A stretch of 64,000 nucleotides of DNA, taken from positions 310,001 to 374,000 of the forward strand of contig CAVOPB010000003.1 of assembly GCA_963697805.1 (NCBI GenBank), given 5' to 3'. The notes beneath the pieces are model-generated. The model was not told the DNA's origin. It searched no databases and saw only the letters and a program-made list of their open reading frames with translations. Within the stretch, counting starts at the first letter, position 1. Every line of letters begins with the position of its first letter. Positions 56,513-63,713 of the stretch are shown here, piece after piece. The position numbers and the translations under genes were made by a program. Source of the DNA: VRUE01 sp963697805 (GTDB taxonomy: Bacteria; Actinomycetota; Thermoleophilia; Solirubrobacterales; 70-9).

Positions 56513-57306
56513 ACGCCTGGCTCGAAATCCCGCGCGGCTGGTTCGACTCGTTCGGCGAGATCGCCCGCTTCGGCTCGCGGGTCGCCGGCCTCGTCTACTC
56601 CGGCCGCGTCCTCAATTTCTTCGGCGAGAGCCTGCGCCAGGCGGGGATCCTGATCCTCGGCTCGGCGCTGATCATCTGGGGCCTGATCTTCGTCCTCGGC
56701 CTCACCTGCGGGATCGAGGGGGCCTACCTCTTCCGCGCCCAGGGCGCGCCGGCCTACGCCGGGCTGTTCTCGGCCTGGTGCGACCTGCGCGAGGTGCTCC
56801 CCTACGCCTTCGGGTACATGCTCTCGGCCAAGGTCGGGACCGGGATCGTCGCCGAGCTCGGCGCGATGCGGATCTCGGACGAGATCGACGCGCTCGAGGT
56901 GATGGGGGTGCAGCCCGTCACCTTCCTCTGCGCAACCCGACTGCTCGCCGCCTGGATCACCTTCCCGTTCATGTACCTGGTCGGGATCGGCGTCATGTAC
57001 TTCGCCAGCTACCTCGCGGTCGTCGAACAGATCGGCGATGTCTCATCGGGCGGGTACCTGTTGATCTTCTGGATGTTCCAGAACCCCCTCGACCTCTTCT
57101 ACAGCCTGATCAAGGGAATGGTCATGGCCACCGCGATCGTGATGGTCGGCTGTTACTACGGCTATACGGCGTCCGGAGGGCCGGTGGGAGTGGGCACGGC
57201 GACCGCGAAGTCGATGGTGCTAAACATCGTCTTAGTCCACATCATCGGGATGTTGGGGACCCTGGTCTTCTGGGGTGCCAACCCGAGGGCGCCGATAGGA
57301 GGCTGA
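56509..57306 (+). CDS. MlaE/YrbE-family ABC permease (second)
   Basis: A 265-residue permease related to the first. Block: VLPYAFGYMLSAKVGTGIVAELGAMRISDEIDALEVMGVQPVTFLCATRLLAAWITFPFMYL. The GTG at 56509 is coupled to the micro-ORF stop and has GGAG 7-8 bp before; GTG 56488 and TTG 56497 are in-frame alternatives. Two unlike YrbE proteins (YrbEA/B type) are the pattern of actinobacterial Mce transporters, here combined with a linked ATPase. Confidence 0.9.
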   Translation: MNAWLEIPRGWFDSFGEIARFGSRVAGLVYSGRVLNFFGESLRQAGILILGSALIIWGLIFVLGLTCGIEGAYLFRAQGAPAYAGLFSAWCDLREVLPYAFGYMLSAKVGTGIVAELGAMRISDEIDALEVMGVQPVTFLCATRLLAAWITFPFMYLVGIGVMYFASYLAVVEQIGDVSSGGYLLIFWMFQNPLDLFYSLIKGMVMATAIVMVGCYYGYTASGGPVGVGTATAKSMVLNIVLVHIIGMLGTLVFWGANPRAPIGG

Positions 57307-57314
57307 CGCCAGTC

Positions 57315-58241
57315 ATGGAGACCGAGCAGAACCAGGAGCCGCAGAGCGAGCCCGCCCCGGAGAACACCGGGCCATACGTGAGCGAGGACAGGGCGATCAT
57401 GGGCCGGGATTTCGTCATCCCAGGCGTCGACCCGACCGAGACCGACCCCTACCGGTTCCACACCGGGCGCAAGCGCGACCATGGCGGTGAGGACGCGATC
57501 GAGATCATCGACCTCGTCAAGCAGTTCGGCCGCGCCCGGATCCTCAACGGGCTCAACCTCGGCCTTCCCGAAGACCAGGTCTCGATGGTCCTCGGCCCCT
57601 CGGGGACGGGCAAGAGCGTGCTCATCAAGCACATCGTCGGGCTCCTCTACCCGGACTCGGGCGACGTTCTCGTCCACGGCGAGTCGATCCCGAACATGAG
57701 CGACGACGAGCTCTTCGACGTGAGGAAAAAGTTCGGACTCCTGTTCCAGGACGGCGCCCTGTTCGGCTCGATGAACATCTACGACAACACCGCCTTCCCG
57801 CTGCGACAGCACACCGACAAAGGCGAGGAGGAGATCGGCGAGATCGTCAACCGCCGGCTCAAGGAGGTTGGCCTCTCGGAGGCGACCTACAAGATGCCGA
57901 ACGAGCTCTCGGGCGGGATGCGCAAGCGCGCCGGCTTCGCCCGCGCCCTCGTTCTCGAACCGGCAATCGTGATGTTCGACGAGCCCGATTCGGGCCTCGA
58001 CCCGGTCCGGACCGCGCTGCTCTGCGAGCTGATCCGCGAGGTCCACGCCGAGAACGGCGGCTGCTACTTGACGATCAGCCATGACCTCAACACCGCGCGT
58101 CGCATCGCTGACTTCCTGGCGGTGCTCTGGAACGGCAAGATCGTCGAGTCGGGCCCCAAAGAAGAGCTGTTCGACTCCGAAAACGCCTTTGTCGCGCAGT
58201 TCCTGAAGGCGGACGTCACCGGTCCGCTTTCGATGGATTGA
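57315..58241 (+). CDS. ABC transporter ATPase (MlaF/MceG-like)
   Basis: A 308-residue ATPase. Walker A GPSGTGKS, signature LSGGMRKRAGFARAL and Walker B IVMFDEPDSGLDP are visible, with the MlaF-like order. The N-terminal 60 residues (NQEPQSEPAPENTGP... DFVIPGVDPTE) are an unusual extension. It energises the two MlaE/YrbE permeases. The ATG is at 57315, 8 bp after the second permease. Its stop overlaps the TTG of the next gene as TTGA. Confidence 0.9.
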   Translation: METEQNQEPQSEPAPENTGPYVSEDRAIMGRDFVIPGVDPTETDPYRFHTGRKRDHGGEDAIEIIDLVKQFGRARILNGLNLGLPEDQVSMVLGPSGTGKSVLIKHIVGLLYPDSGDVLVHGESIPNMSDDELFDVRKKFGLLFQDGALFGSMNIYDNTAFPLRQHTDKGEEEIGEIVNRRLKEVGLSEATYKMPNELSGGMRKRAGFARALVLEPAIVMFDEPDSGLDPVRTALLCELIREVHAENGGCYLTISHDLNTARRIADFLAVLWNGKIVESGPKEELFDSENAFVAQFLKADVTGPLSMD

Positions 58242-58897
58242 GGGACCGGTACACGATCCTCGTCGGCCTGGTCTTCCTGGCCGTCATCGTGGTCGCGGTC
58301 ATCAGCAAGCTCGACCAAGGCGGGGAGGGCACGCTCGGCCTCGAAGAACGCCCCGAGCGCTGGCCGCTGCCGGAGTTCGCCGTGCCCGACGCCGCGGGGC
58401 AGCTCGAAGGCGACGCGAACATCGCCCAGGACGATTGCTCGACCTCGCAGGTGCCCTGCCCCGAGGACGCACGGCGCACCCCGGCCTGCCGGATCTCCGA
58501 ACCCGGCGCGATCCGGGTCTGCGACCTCTTCGGACGCCCCTCCCTGATCTCGTTCTGGTTCAGCAAGGGAGGTGACGACTGTGTCACCGAGCAGGACGCG
58601 GTCGACGAGGCCTTCGGGCGCTACCGTGGGCGGGTGGGTTTCCTCTCCCTGAACATCCGCGACGATCGGGACAAGGTCCGGGACCTGCTCCACGAACGGG
58701 ATTGGCGGATGCCGGTCGGCTACGACCGCGACGGCGCCGTCGCCAGTCTCTACCGGATCGGTGGCTGTCCGACCTTCGCCTACGTCTACCCGGGCGGCAC
58801 CCTCGAGAGCGCCAGTGTCGGGATCCTCACGGCGCAGCAGCTCGGTCGGCGCCTCGACTCGCTGCTGCGTGCGACCGCCGCCGCGGAACGGGGCTGA
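58238..58897 (+). CDS. Membrane-anchored thioredoxin-fold protein
   Basis: A 219-residue protein with one N-terminal membrane helix (YTILVGLVFLAVIVVAVIS) and a TlpA/redoxin-like domain: RPSLISFWFSKGGDDC, FLSLNIRDDRDKVRDLL, YRIGGCPTFAYVYPGG (cis-Pro). Only the second Cys of the usual CxxC is kept in GGDDC, so the classical disulfide mechanism is doubtful. Additional cysteines are in DDCSTSQVPCPED. It is last in the MlaE operon (TTG start in a TTGA overlap). Confidence 0.75.
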   Translation: MRDRYTILVGLVFLAVIVVAVISKLDQGGEGTLGLEERPERWPLPEFAVPDAAGQLEGDANIAQDDCSTSQVPCPEDARRTPACRISEPGAIRVCDLFGRPSLISFWFSKGGDDCVTEQDAVDEAFGRYRGRVGFLSLNIRDDRDKVRDLLHERDWRMPVGYDRDGAVASLYRIGGCPTFAYVYPGGTLESASVGILTAQQLGRRLDSLLRATAAAERG

Positions 58898-58898
58898 G

Positions 58899-59573
58899 AT
58901 GGGAGGCGATCCCGCTCGGACCGAGGACCTCGGCTGGGAGCCGGCGCCGGAACCGGGCTGGGTCGCTCCGCACGTGGCCACCGAGTTTCCCGGCCTCGCG
59001 ATCTCCTCTGTCGCGGTCGACGGCAGGCCGGAACCCAGCCCCGAGGCCGTCCGCCGCCGCCTCCGTGACATCTCCGACCGCTTCTACGGCGCCCACGCGA
59101 TCCGAATGCGGGAACGCCCGATCCCGTGGGCCTACCGGGCCTTCTTTCGCCAGATCGGGCTCGACCCCGACCGGACCCGGACCCCGGTCGAGGAGCTGGC
59201 GCTGGAGCGGCTCCGCGAGGGAGCCTTCAGGGCCCGCGGGCTGCCGATCGACGCGGTGACGATCGCGACGATCGAGACCGGCGTCGCGCTGCGGTTGTTC
59301 GACGCCGAGCAGGTTCGCGGCAAGCTCTGCATCCGCGACTCGGCACCCGGTGAGGTGCTGCCCGGGCGCCCGGGGGAGCTGCCGCCCGGAACTCTGGTCA
59401 TCGCCGACGAGGGGGCGCCGGTGGGCCTGCTCTTCGGCGCCACCTCGGAGACCAGCGTGGTGACGCAGGAGACACGGCGGATCGCGATTGCCGCGGTCGC
59501 GGTCAACGGCGTGCCCCAGATCGCGGTCGACGAGGCGCTCTGGATGGCGGCGGCGACGCTCGAGCCGGCCTAG
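58899..59573 (+). CDS. B3/B4 domain protein (PheRS-beta editing-domain-like)
   Basis: A 224-residue protein with a B3/4 domain as in the beta subunit of phenylalanyl-tRNA synthetase: FRQIGLDPDRTRTPVEELALERLREGAFRARGLPIDAVTIA, IRDSAPGEVLPG, GTLVIADEGAPVGLLFG. Stand-alone copies may deacylate misacylated tRNA or bind other ligands. The ATG at 58899 is one base after the upstream stop (TGAGATG). Function of this copy is unproven. Confidence 0.82.
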   Translation: MGGDPARTEDLGWEPAPEPGWVAPHVATEFPGLAISSVAVDGRPEPSPEAVRRRLRDISDRFYGAHAIRMRERPIPWAYRAFFRQIGLDPDRTRTPVEELALERLREGAFRARGLPIDAVTIATIETGVALRLFDAEQVRGKLCIRDSAPGEVLPGRPGELPPGTLVIADEGAPVGLLFGATSETSVVTQETRRIAIAAVAVNGVPQIAVDEALWMAAATLEPA

Positions 59574-59599
59574 GCGAGGCTCTCCGGCCCTTAACGAAG

Positions 59600-59625
59600 T
59601 CACCGCATCGCCGTTCGTGCGGTGA
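59600..59625. promoter_or_regulatory. Inverted repeat upstream of the 168-residue protein gene
   Basis: TCACCGCA and TGCGGTGA (8-bp arms, 10-bp loop). It could be an operator or a terminator stem for the B3/B4 gene. A TACACT box at 59628-59633 follows, 11 bp before the ATG at 59645. Confidence 0.35.
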
Positions 59626-59644
59626 TCTACACTCGGTTCGGGTT

Positions 59645-60151
59645 ATGCCGGATCTGCTTTACCGAGACAGCCGGACTGAGCCTCTTTTCGGCGGGGACGA
59701 GCTTCTCGCCCGCACAGAGTTGAGGCGTCAGATCGGACGCCTGGAGCGCCAGTTGGCCGCGATCGTCGCCGAGGCGTTCCCGCGCTTCCGCGTCGATGTC
59801 GGCGTGCCTGCCGCGTCGAACGAGCCGCGGGCCCTCGGCCTCGGCGAGCTCGAGTCGGTGCGTGACGCCCTCGCCGATCAGGTCGCCGACGGCCGTCGCC
59901 AGCTCGCGGCGCGGGCCGAGCTCGAGACCTCGAACCGCAAGCTGCTCGAGCGGATGCTGGCCGCGCCGGAGAAGCACCGCTGGCTGCGGGTCTCCCGCGC
60001 CGACATCGGCGAGCCCGGCTGTGGGCACTGGCACTCGCTGCCGCGCCTCGGTCCGCTCGGGATGCTGCTGGGCTGGTGGCGCGTCAAGGTCTCCTCCGGA
60101 TGCCCGTTATCCGGACGGCTTGCGGCCGTTGAGCGAGAGCAAAGAGCCTAG
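59645..60151 (+). CDS. Conserved hypothetical protein, 168 residues
   Basis: No known domain is recognised. Residues 1-95 are charged and helical; the C-terminal third contains GEPGCGHWHSLPRLGPLGMLLGWWRVKVSSGCPL, a strongly patterned Cys/His/Trp block that may bind metal. It begins after a TACACT box and a perfect inverted repeat. It overlaps the next gene by 23 bp in another frame. Confidence 0.65.
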   Translation: MPDLLYRDSRTEPLFGGDELLARTELRRQIGRLERQLAAIVAEAFPRFRVDVGVPAASNEPRALGLGELESVRDALADQVADGRRQLAARAELETSNRKLLERMLAAPEKHRWLRVSRADIGEPGCGHWHSLPRLGPLGMLLGWWRVKVSSGCPLSGRLAAVEREQRA

Positions 60152-60536
60152 GCCGGCGGATGAGCGCCCCCCGGCTCCGTGGGGGAAGTTCCCCCTCGCT
60201 GAGCTGACGATCCTCGCCGGGATCGTGCTGCTGGTGATCGGCCTGATCGGGGGAAGCCCGACCGCGCTCGGCATCGGCATCGCCCTCGGCGCCCTCGGCG
60301 GGCTCGAGGTCTCCGCCCGCGAGCACTTCGCCGGCTACCGCTCCCACTCGACGTTGCTCGCCGGCACCGTGTTCGTGGTCGTCACCGGCGGCCTGCTCTA
60401 CCTCGGCGGCCTCGCCCTCGCGATCTCACTCGCGGTCGGCATCGTCGCCTTCGCCGCCGCCTTCCTGGCGCTGCGGGCCGCCTTCCGCCGCGCCTCGGGC
60501 GGCCTCTCCTACAAGGTCGGCGGCCTCCGCGGCTAG
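60129..60536 (+). CDS. Membrane protein of unknown function
   Basis: A 135-residue protein with three to four hydrophobic segments: residues 27-45, 48-60, 70-92 and 95-115. The start is uncertain: TTG 60129 gives MSESKEPRPADERPPAPWGKF; TTG 60120 is an alternative. It resembles small actinobacterial membrane proteins without a named family. Its first codons overlap the previous gene, suggesting coupling. Confidence 0.6.
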   Translation: MSESKEPRPADERPPAPWGKFPLAELTILAGIVLLVIGLIGGSPTALGIGIALGALGGLEVSAREHFAGYRSHSTLLAGTVFVVVTGGLLYLGGLALAISLAVGIVAFAAAFLALRAAFRRASGGLSYKVGGLRG

Positions 60537-60543
60537 CCGCGGC

Positions 60544-60903
60544 TCAGACGAAGATCGCGTCGCGCGGGCTCGATTTCGCCAGCAGGGCCCCGGCCAGGAG
60601 CGAGCGCTGGCGCGGGGTGAGGGTCCCGAGCCTCTTGTTCTCGTTCAGCGCCAGCCCCTGGAGGAACTTGCGTGCCCGGGTTCTTCCCCAACGCCGCTGG
60701 CTCGTCAGGAGCTCGGCCAGGGTCATGCTCTCTGTCTCCCAGGGGGACTCCTCGATCACCTCGGCAACGTCGACCTCTCCGCGGGCGATGGATCGCTTCA
60801 GCTCGGCTCTCGCAAGTCGGACCCGGTTGGCACGGGCAAGCGCCTGCATGTGCTGAGGGGCGGTTGCCGTCGTTGAAGCAGGGACTATCGCAGCTGTGTT
60901 CAC
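60544..60903 (-). CDS. mihF: Integration host factor, actinobacterial type (mIHF)
   Basis: A 119-residue basic protein. The pattern RLARAELKRSIARGEVDVAEVIEE, MTLAELLTSQRRWGRTRARKFLQGL and LTPRQRSLLAGALL is that of actinobacterial mIHF, which bends DNA and compacts the nucleoid. The N-terminal 20 residues (NTAAIVPASTTATAPQ) are a Thr/Ala-rich extension. It starts at GTG 60903 after AAGGAG. In many actinobacteria mihF is next to gmk; it is not here. A promoter about 130 bp upstream gives a long leader. Confidence 0.83.
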   Translation of the reverse strand: MNTAAIVPASTTATAPQHMQALARANRVRLARAELKRSIARGEVDVAEVIEESPWETESMTLAELLTSQRRWGRTRARKFLQGLALNENKRLGTLTPRQRSLLAGALLAKSSPRDAIFV

Positions 60904-61181
60904 AAGGACTCCTTCCCTGGGGTGACTGAAACTGGGGGGTAACTCCCGCGCCCAAGCCAGCCCGCGCCAGTCGCGTCGAGTGTGTCTCCCGCTGCCTCCC
61001 TGCCCCGGGAACCAGCGACGAGGGGGGCAAGCTATTCCGCCCGAGGGTGAGCGTCAACCCGCGCTCGACGAACGGACGCCGAGTCGTTCGCTAAGAGCAA
61101 CAATTTCTCGCCCGCCCCGGATTTGTCCGATTCCGGACAAGGGCGAAACTACCCCGACGGGGGTAACTCCAAACCCGGAAA
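60904..61181. other. Intergenic leader region before mihF
   Basis: About 278 bp without a gene. It holds the mihF promoter (61029-61057) and a leader of about 120 bases. The 12-mer GGGGGTAACTCC occurs twice, at 60936-60947 and 61157-61168. A riboswitch could not be recognised; sequence is GC-rich and can form several hairpins. Confidence 0.5.
61029..61057 (-). promoter_or_regulatory. Putative sigma70-type promoter of mihF
   Basis: On the minus strand TTGACG (61057-61052), a 17-bp spacer and TAGCTT (61034-61029). The start codon is about 120 bp downstream. Confidence 0.5.
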
Positions 61182-62438
61182 TCAGGTCCGCGGGAGATCG
61201 GGGAACTCGGCGATGACCCCGGCGATGGTCTCGAGGGCGGCATCGAGATGCTCGGTCTCGTGGGTCGCCATCAGGCTGGTCCGCAGCAACGCGCCCCCGG
61301 GCGGCACGGCGGGATGGATCGCGACGTTGGTGTAGACGCCCTTCTCGAACAGCGCCTTCCAGAGCAGCACCGCCTGCCAGTCGTCGCCGACGATGACCGG
61401 GACGATCGGTGTCGTGACCACCGACCCGTCGGCGAGCGATCCGGGCTCGACCACCTGAAGGCCGAGGTTGCGGAGCCCCTCCCGCAGGTACTCGGCGTTG
61501 GCAAGCAGCTTCTCGAACAGGGCGGGCCCCTCGCCACGGATCACCCGCAGCGCCGCCAGCGCCGCTCCGACCGCGGCCGGCACGGCGGAGGCGCTGAAGA
61601 TGAATGAGCGCGAGGAGATCCTCAGGTACTCGATCACGTCGGCGGGCCCGGCGATGAAACCGCCGCACGAGGCGAGGCTCTTGGAGAAGGTGCCCATCCG
61701 CAGGTCGACCTCGTCCTCGAGGCCGAACGCCTCGCAGGCCCCTGCTCCGCGCGCGCCGAGGACACCGGCGCCGTGTGCCTCGTCGACCAGGAGCCGCGCC
61801 CCGTGGGCCCTGCAGAGCTCGACCGTCCGCGGCAGGTCGCAGACGTCGCCCTCCATCGAGAAGACCCCGTCGACGACGACGAGGACGCCGCCGCCATCCT
61901 CGGCGGCGCGGCCGAGCATCTTCTCCAGCTTGTCCATCCGGTTGTGGCGGAACGGCCGCAGCTTGGCGCCGGAGAGCCGGCAGCCGTCGAGGATCGAGGC
62001 GTGGTCGCCGGAGTCGCAGATAACCGTGTCGCCCGGCTCGAGGATCGCGCCGATGCAGCCGACGTTGGCCTGATAGCCCGTCGTGTAGACGATCGCGTCC
62101 TCCTCGTTCATCCACTCAGCCAGCTCGCGCTCGAGCTCGAGGTGCAGCGGGGTCGTCCCGTTCAGCAGCCGCGATCCGGTGACGCCGGTCCCGAACGCCT
62201 CGAGCGCGTCACGGGCGCCCTGTTTCACCCGCTCGTCACCGGTCAGCCCAAGGTAGTTGTTGGAGCCGAGCATGATCGTCTCCCGTCCCTCCATCTCGAC
62301 CACGGGCCCGGCCGGCGACGTCAGCAGGCGGAAGTAGGGGAGGAGGTCGTGCTCCTTTGCCGCTTCGAGCTGCTCGAGCCGATCGTGGCTGCGGGTCTTC
62401 TCGAAGACGTCGGCGGCGGCGCTGGCTGACTCGCTCAT
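61182..62438 (-). CDS. PLP-dependent alpha-oxoamine synthase, serine palmitoyltransferase-like
   Basis: A 418-residue fold-type I PLP enzyme. It shows GSNNYLGLTGDERV, FGTGVTGSRLLNGTTPLHLELE, TTGYQANVG, DSGDHASILDGCRLSGAKL, VDEAHGAGVLGARG (PLP Asp) and TFSKSLASCGGF (PLP Lys). The SRLLNGT... block is closer to serine palmitoyltransferase than to BioF or KBL. It would condense serine (or another amino acid) with a fatty acyl-CoA, the first sphingolipid step. It is divergent, 38 bp away, from a GNAT gene of ceramide-synthase type. The start is ATG 62438. Confidence 0.8.
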   Translation of the reverse strand: MSESASAAADVFEKTRSHDRLEQLEAAKEHDLLPYFRLLTSPAGPVVEMEGRETIMLGSNNYLGLTGDERVKQGARDALEAFGTGVTGSRLLNGTTPLHLELERELAEWMNEEDAIVYTTGYQANVGCIGAILEPGDTVICDSGDHASILDGCRLSGAKLRPFRHNRMDKLEKMLGRAAEDGGGVLVVVDGVFSMEGDVCDLPRTVELCRAHGARLLVDEAHGAGVLGARGAGACEAFGLEDEVDLRMGTFSKSLASCGGFIAGPADVIEYLRISSRSFIFSASAVPAAVGAALAALRVIRGEGPALFEKLLANAEYLREGLRNLGLQVVEPGSLADGSVVTTPIVPVIVGDDWQAVLLWKALFEKGVYTNVAIHPAVPPGGALLRTSLMATHETEHLDAALETIAGVIAEFPDLPRT

Positions 62439-62476
62439 GAGTCGAAAGTGTAGGTTGCGCGCGGAGCTTGATGTAG

Positions 62477-63610
62477 ATGGCAGGCGTCTCGATACGACCG
62501 GTGTGTTCACGGCGCGACCTGAAGCGCTTCGTCAAGGTCCCGTTCGAATTGCACCGCAACCACCCCCAGTGGGTGCCGCCGTTGATCCTCGACCGGATGC
62601 AGTTCCTGAACCGGAAGAAGAACCCGTACTTCGAGCATGCCGAAGCTGAGTACTTCCTCGCCGAGCGCGACGGGGTGCCGGTCGGCCGGATCACCGCGCA
62701 GCTCGACCAGCGCTGGGACGAGTTCCAGGGCGGCGAGGACGGGATGTTCGGGTTCTTCGAGTCGATCGACGACCGCGAGGTCGCCGAGGGCCTCCTCTCT
62801 GCCGCCGAGGACTGGCTTCGGAGCCGCGGCCGCAAGCGCCTCCTGGGGCCGATGGACTTCACCACCAACGACGAGGTCGGGCTCCTGATCGAGGGCTACG
62901 ACGTGCGGCCGATGATCCTCCAGAACTGGCACCCGCGGTTCTACCGCGACCTGCTCGAAGGCGCCGGCTACGGCAAGGAGATGGACCTCCTGATGTGGCA
63001 CCTGGCGCTCGGTGAGCTGAAGGAAGGCGACCAGTTCGACGCCTCGATTCACGCCGCGGCCGAAAACGCCCTGCGCGAGGAAGGGGTGACGATCCGCAAC
63101 CTCGACAAGAGCAAGCTCGCCGAGGAGATGCGGCGCTTCACCGAGGTCTACATCGAGGCCTGGTCCGAAAACTGGGGGTTCGTGCCGCCGACCGACGCCG
63201 AGATCGAGTTCCACGCCAAATTGCTGAAACAGGTGATCGACGAGAAGTGGGCGTTCGTCGCCGAACGCGAGGGGGAGACGATCGGCGTCGCCCTCACCCT
63301 CCCCGACATCAACCAGGTGCTGGCGAAGATGGGGGGGAGGCTGCTGCCGCTCGGCTGGCTCACCTTCCTGCGCGGCAAGCCGAAGATCGACCGGGTCCGC
63401 GTCTTCGCCCTCGGCGTCAAGCACGCCTACCGCCACACCGGCGTCGCCGCCGGCCTCTACCTCAAACACCTCCAGGCGGCGAGCCCCGACGGCGTCCCCG
63501 CCGGCGAGACCGGATGGATCCTCGAGACGAACGAGCCGATGAACCGGGCGATGGAAGGCATGGGCGGCACGATCGTCAAGCGCTACCGGATGTACGAGAA
63601 GACGCTCTGA
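62477..63610 (+). CDS. GNAT-family protein resembling bacterial ceramide synthase
   Basis: A 377-residue protein. It opens RDLKRFVKVPFELHRNHPQWVPPLILDRMQFLNRKKNPYFEHAEAEYFLAE and has a GNAT core (VPVGRITAQLD; GMFGFFESIDDREVAEGLL) and a long C-terminal GNAT-like half. This block pattern is shared by bacterial N-acyltransferases linked to serine palmitoyltransferase loci, including bCerS-type ceramide synthases. The predicted reaction is N-acylation of a sphingoid base. The ATG at 62477 is 38 bp from the divergent PLP gene. Identity as a ceramide synthase is inference from context. Confidence 0.75.
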   Translation: MAGVSIRPVCSRRDLKRFVKVPFELHRNHPQWVPPLILDRMQFLNRKKNPYFEHAEAEYFLAERDGVPVGRITAQLDQRWDEFQGGEDGMFGFFESIDDREVAEGLLSAAEDWLRSRGRKRLLGPMDFTTNDEVGLLIEGYDVRPMILQNWHPRFYRDLLEGAGYGKEMDLLMWHLALGELKEGDQFDASIHAAAENALREEGVTIRNLDKSKLAEEMRRFTEVYIEAWSENWGFVPPTDAEIEFHAKLLKQVIDEKWAFVAEREGETIGVALTLPDINQVLAKMGGRLLPLGWLTFLRGKPKIDRVRVFALGVKHAYRHTGVAAGLYLKHLQAASPDGVPAGETGWILETNEPMNRAMEGMGGTIVKRYRMYEKTL

Positions 63611-63670
63611 GGAAATCCCCAACTTGCGGGCTTCCGGGATCGCGCCTCCGAACTCCCCCGGCCGCATCGC

Positions 63671-63676
63671 TACAGT
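63671..63676 (+). promoter_or_regulatory. Putative -10 box of a leaderless promoter
   Basis: TACAGT ends 7 bp before the GTG of the 9-codon leader ORF at 63684. Confidence 0.4.
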
Positions 63677-63683
63677 CGGCCGA

Positions 63684-63713
63684 GTGAGTGCGGAACACGA
63701 GGAGTTGCGGTGA
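63684..63713 (+). CDS. Nine-codon leader ORF before the last gene
   Basis: GTG 63684 opens MSAEHEELR and stops at TGA 63711-63713, overlapping the GTG of the next gene as GTGA. A TACAGT box lies 7 bp before it, so the ORF would be leaderless, and GAGGAG inside it can serve as ribosome binding site for the next gene. Its opening MSAE matches the junction micro-ORFs. Confidence 0.35.
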   Translation: MSAEHEELR

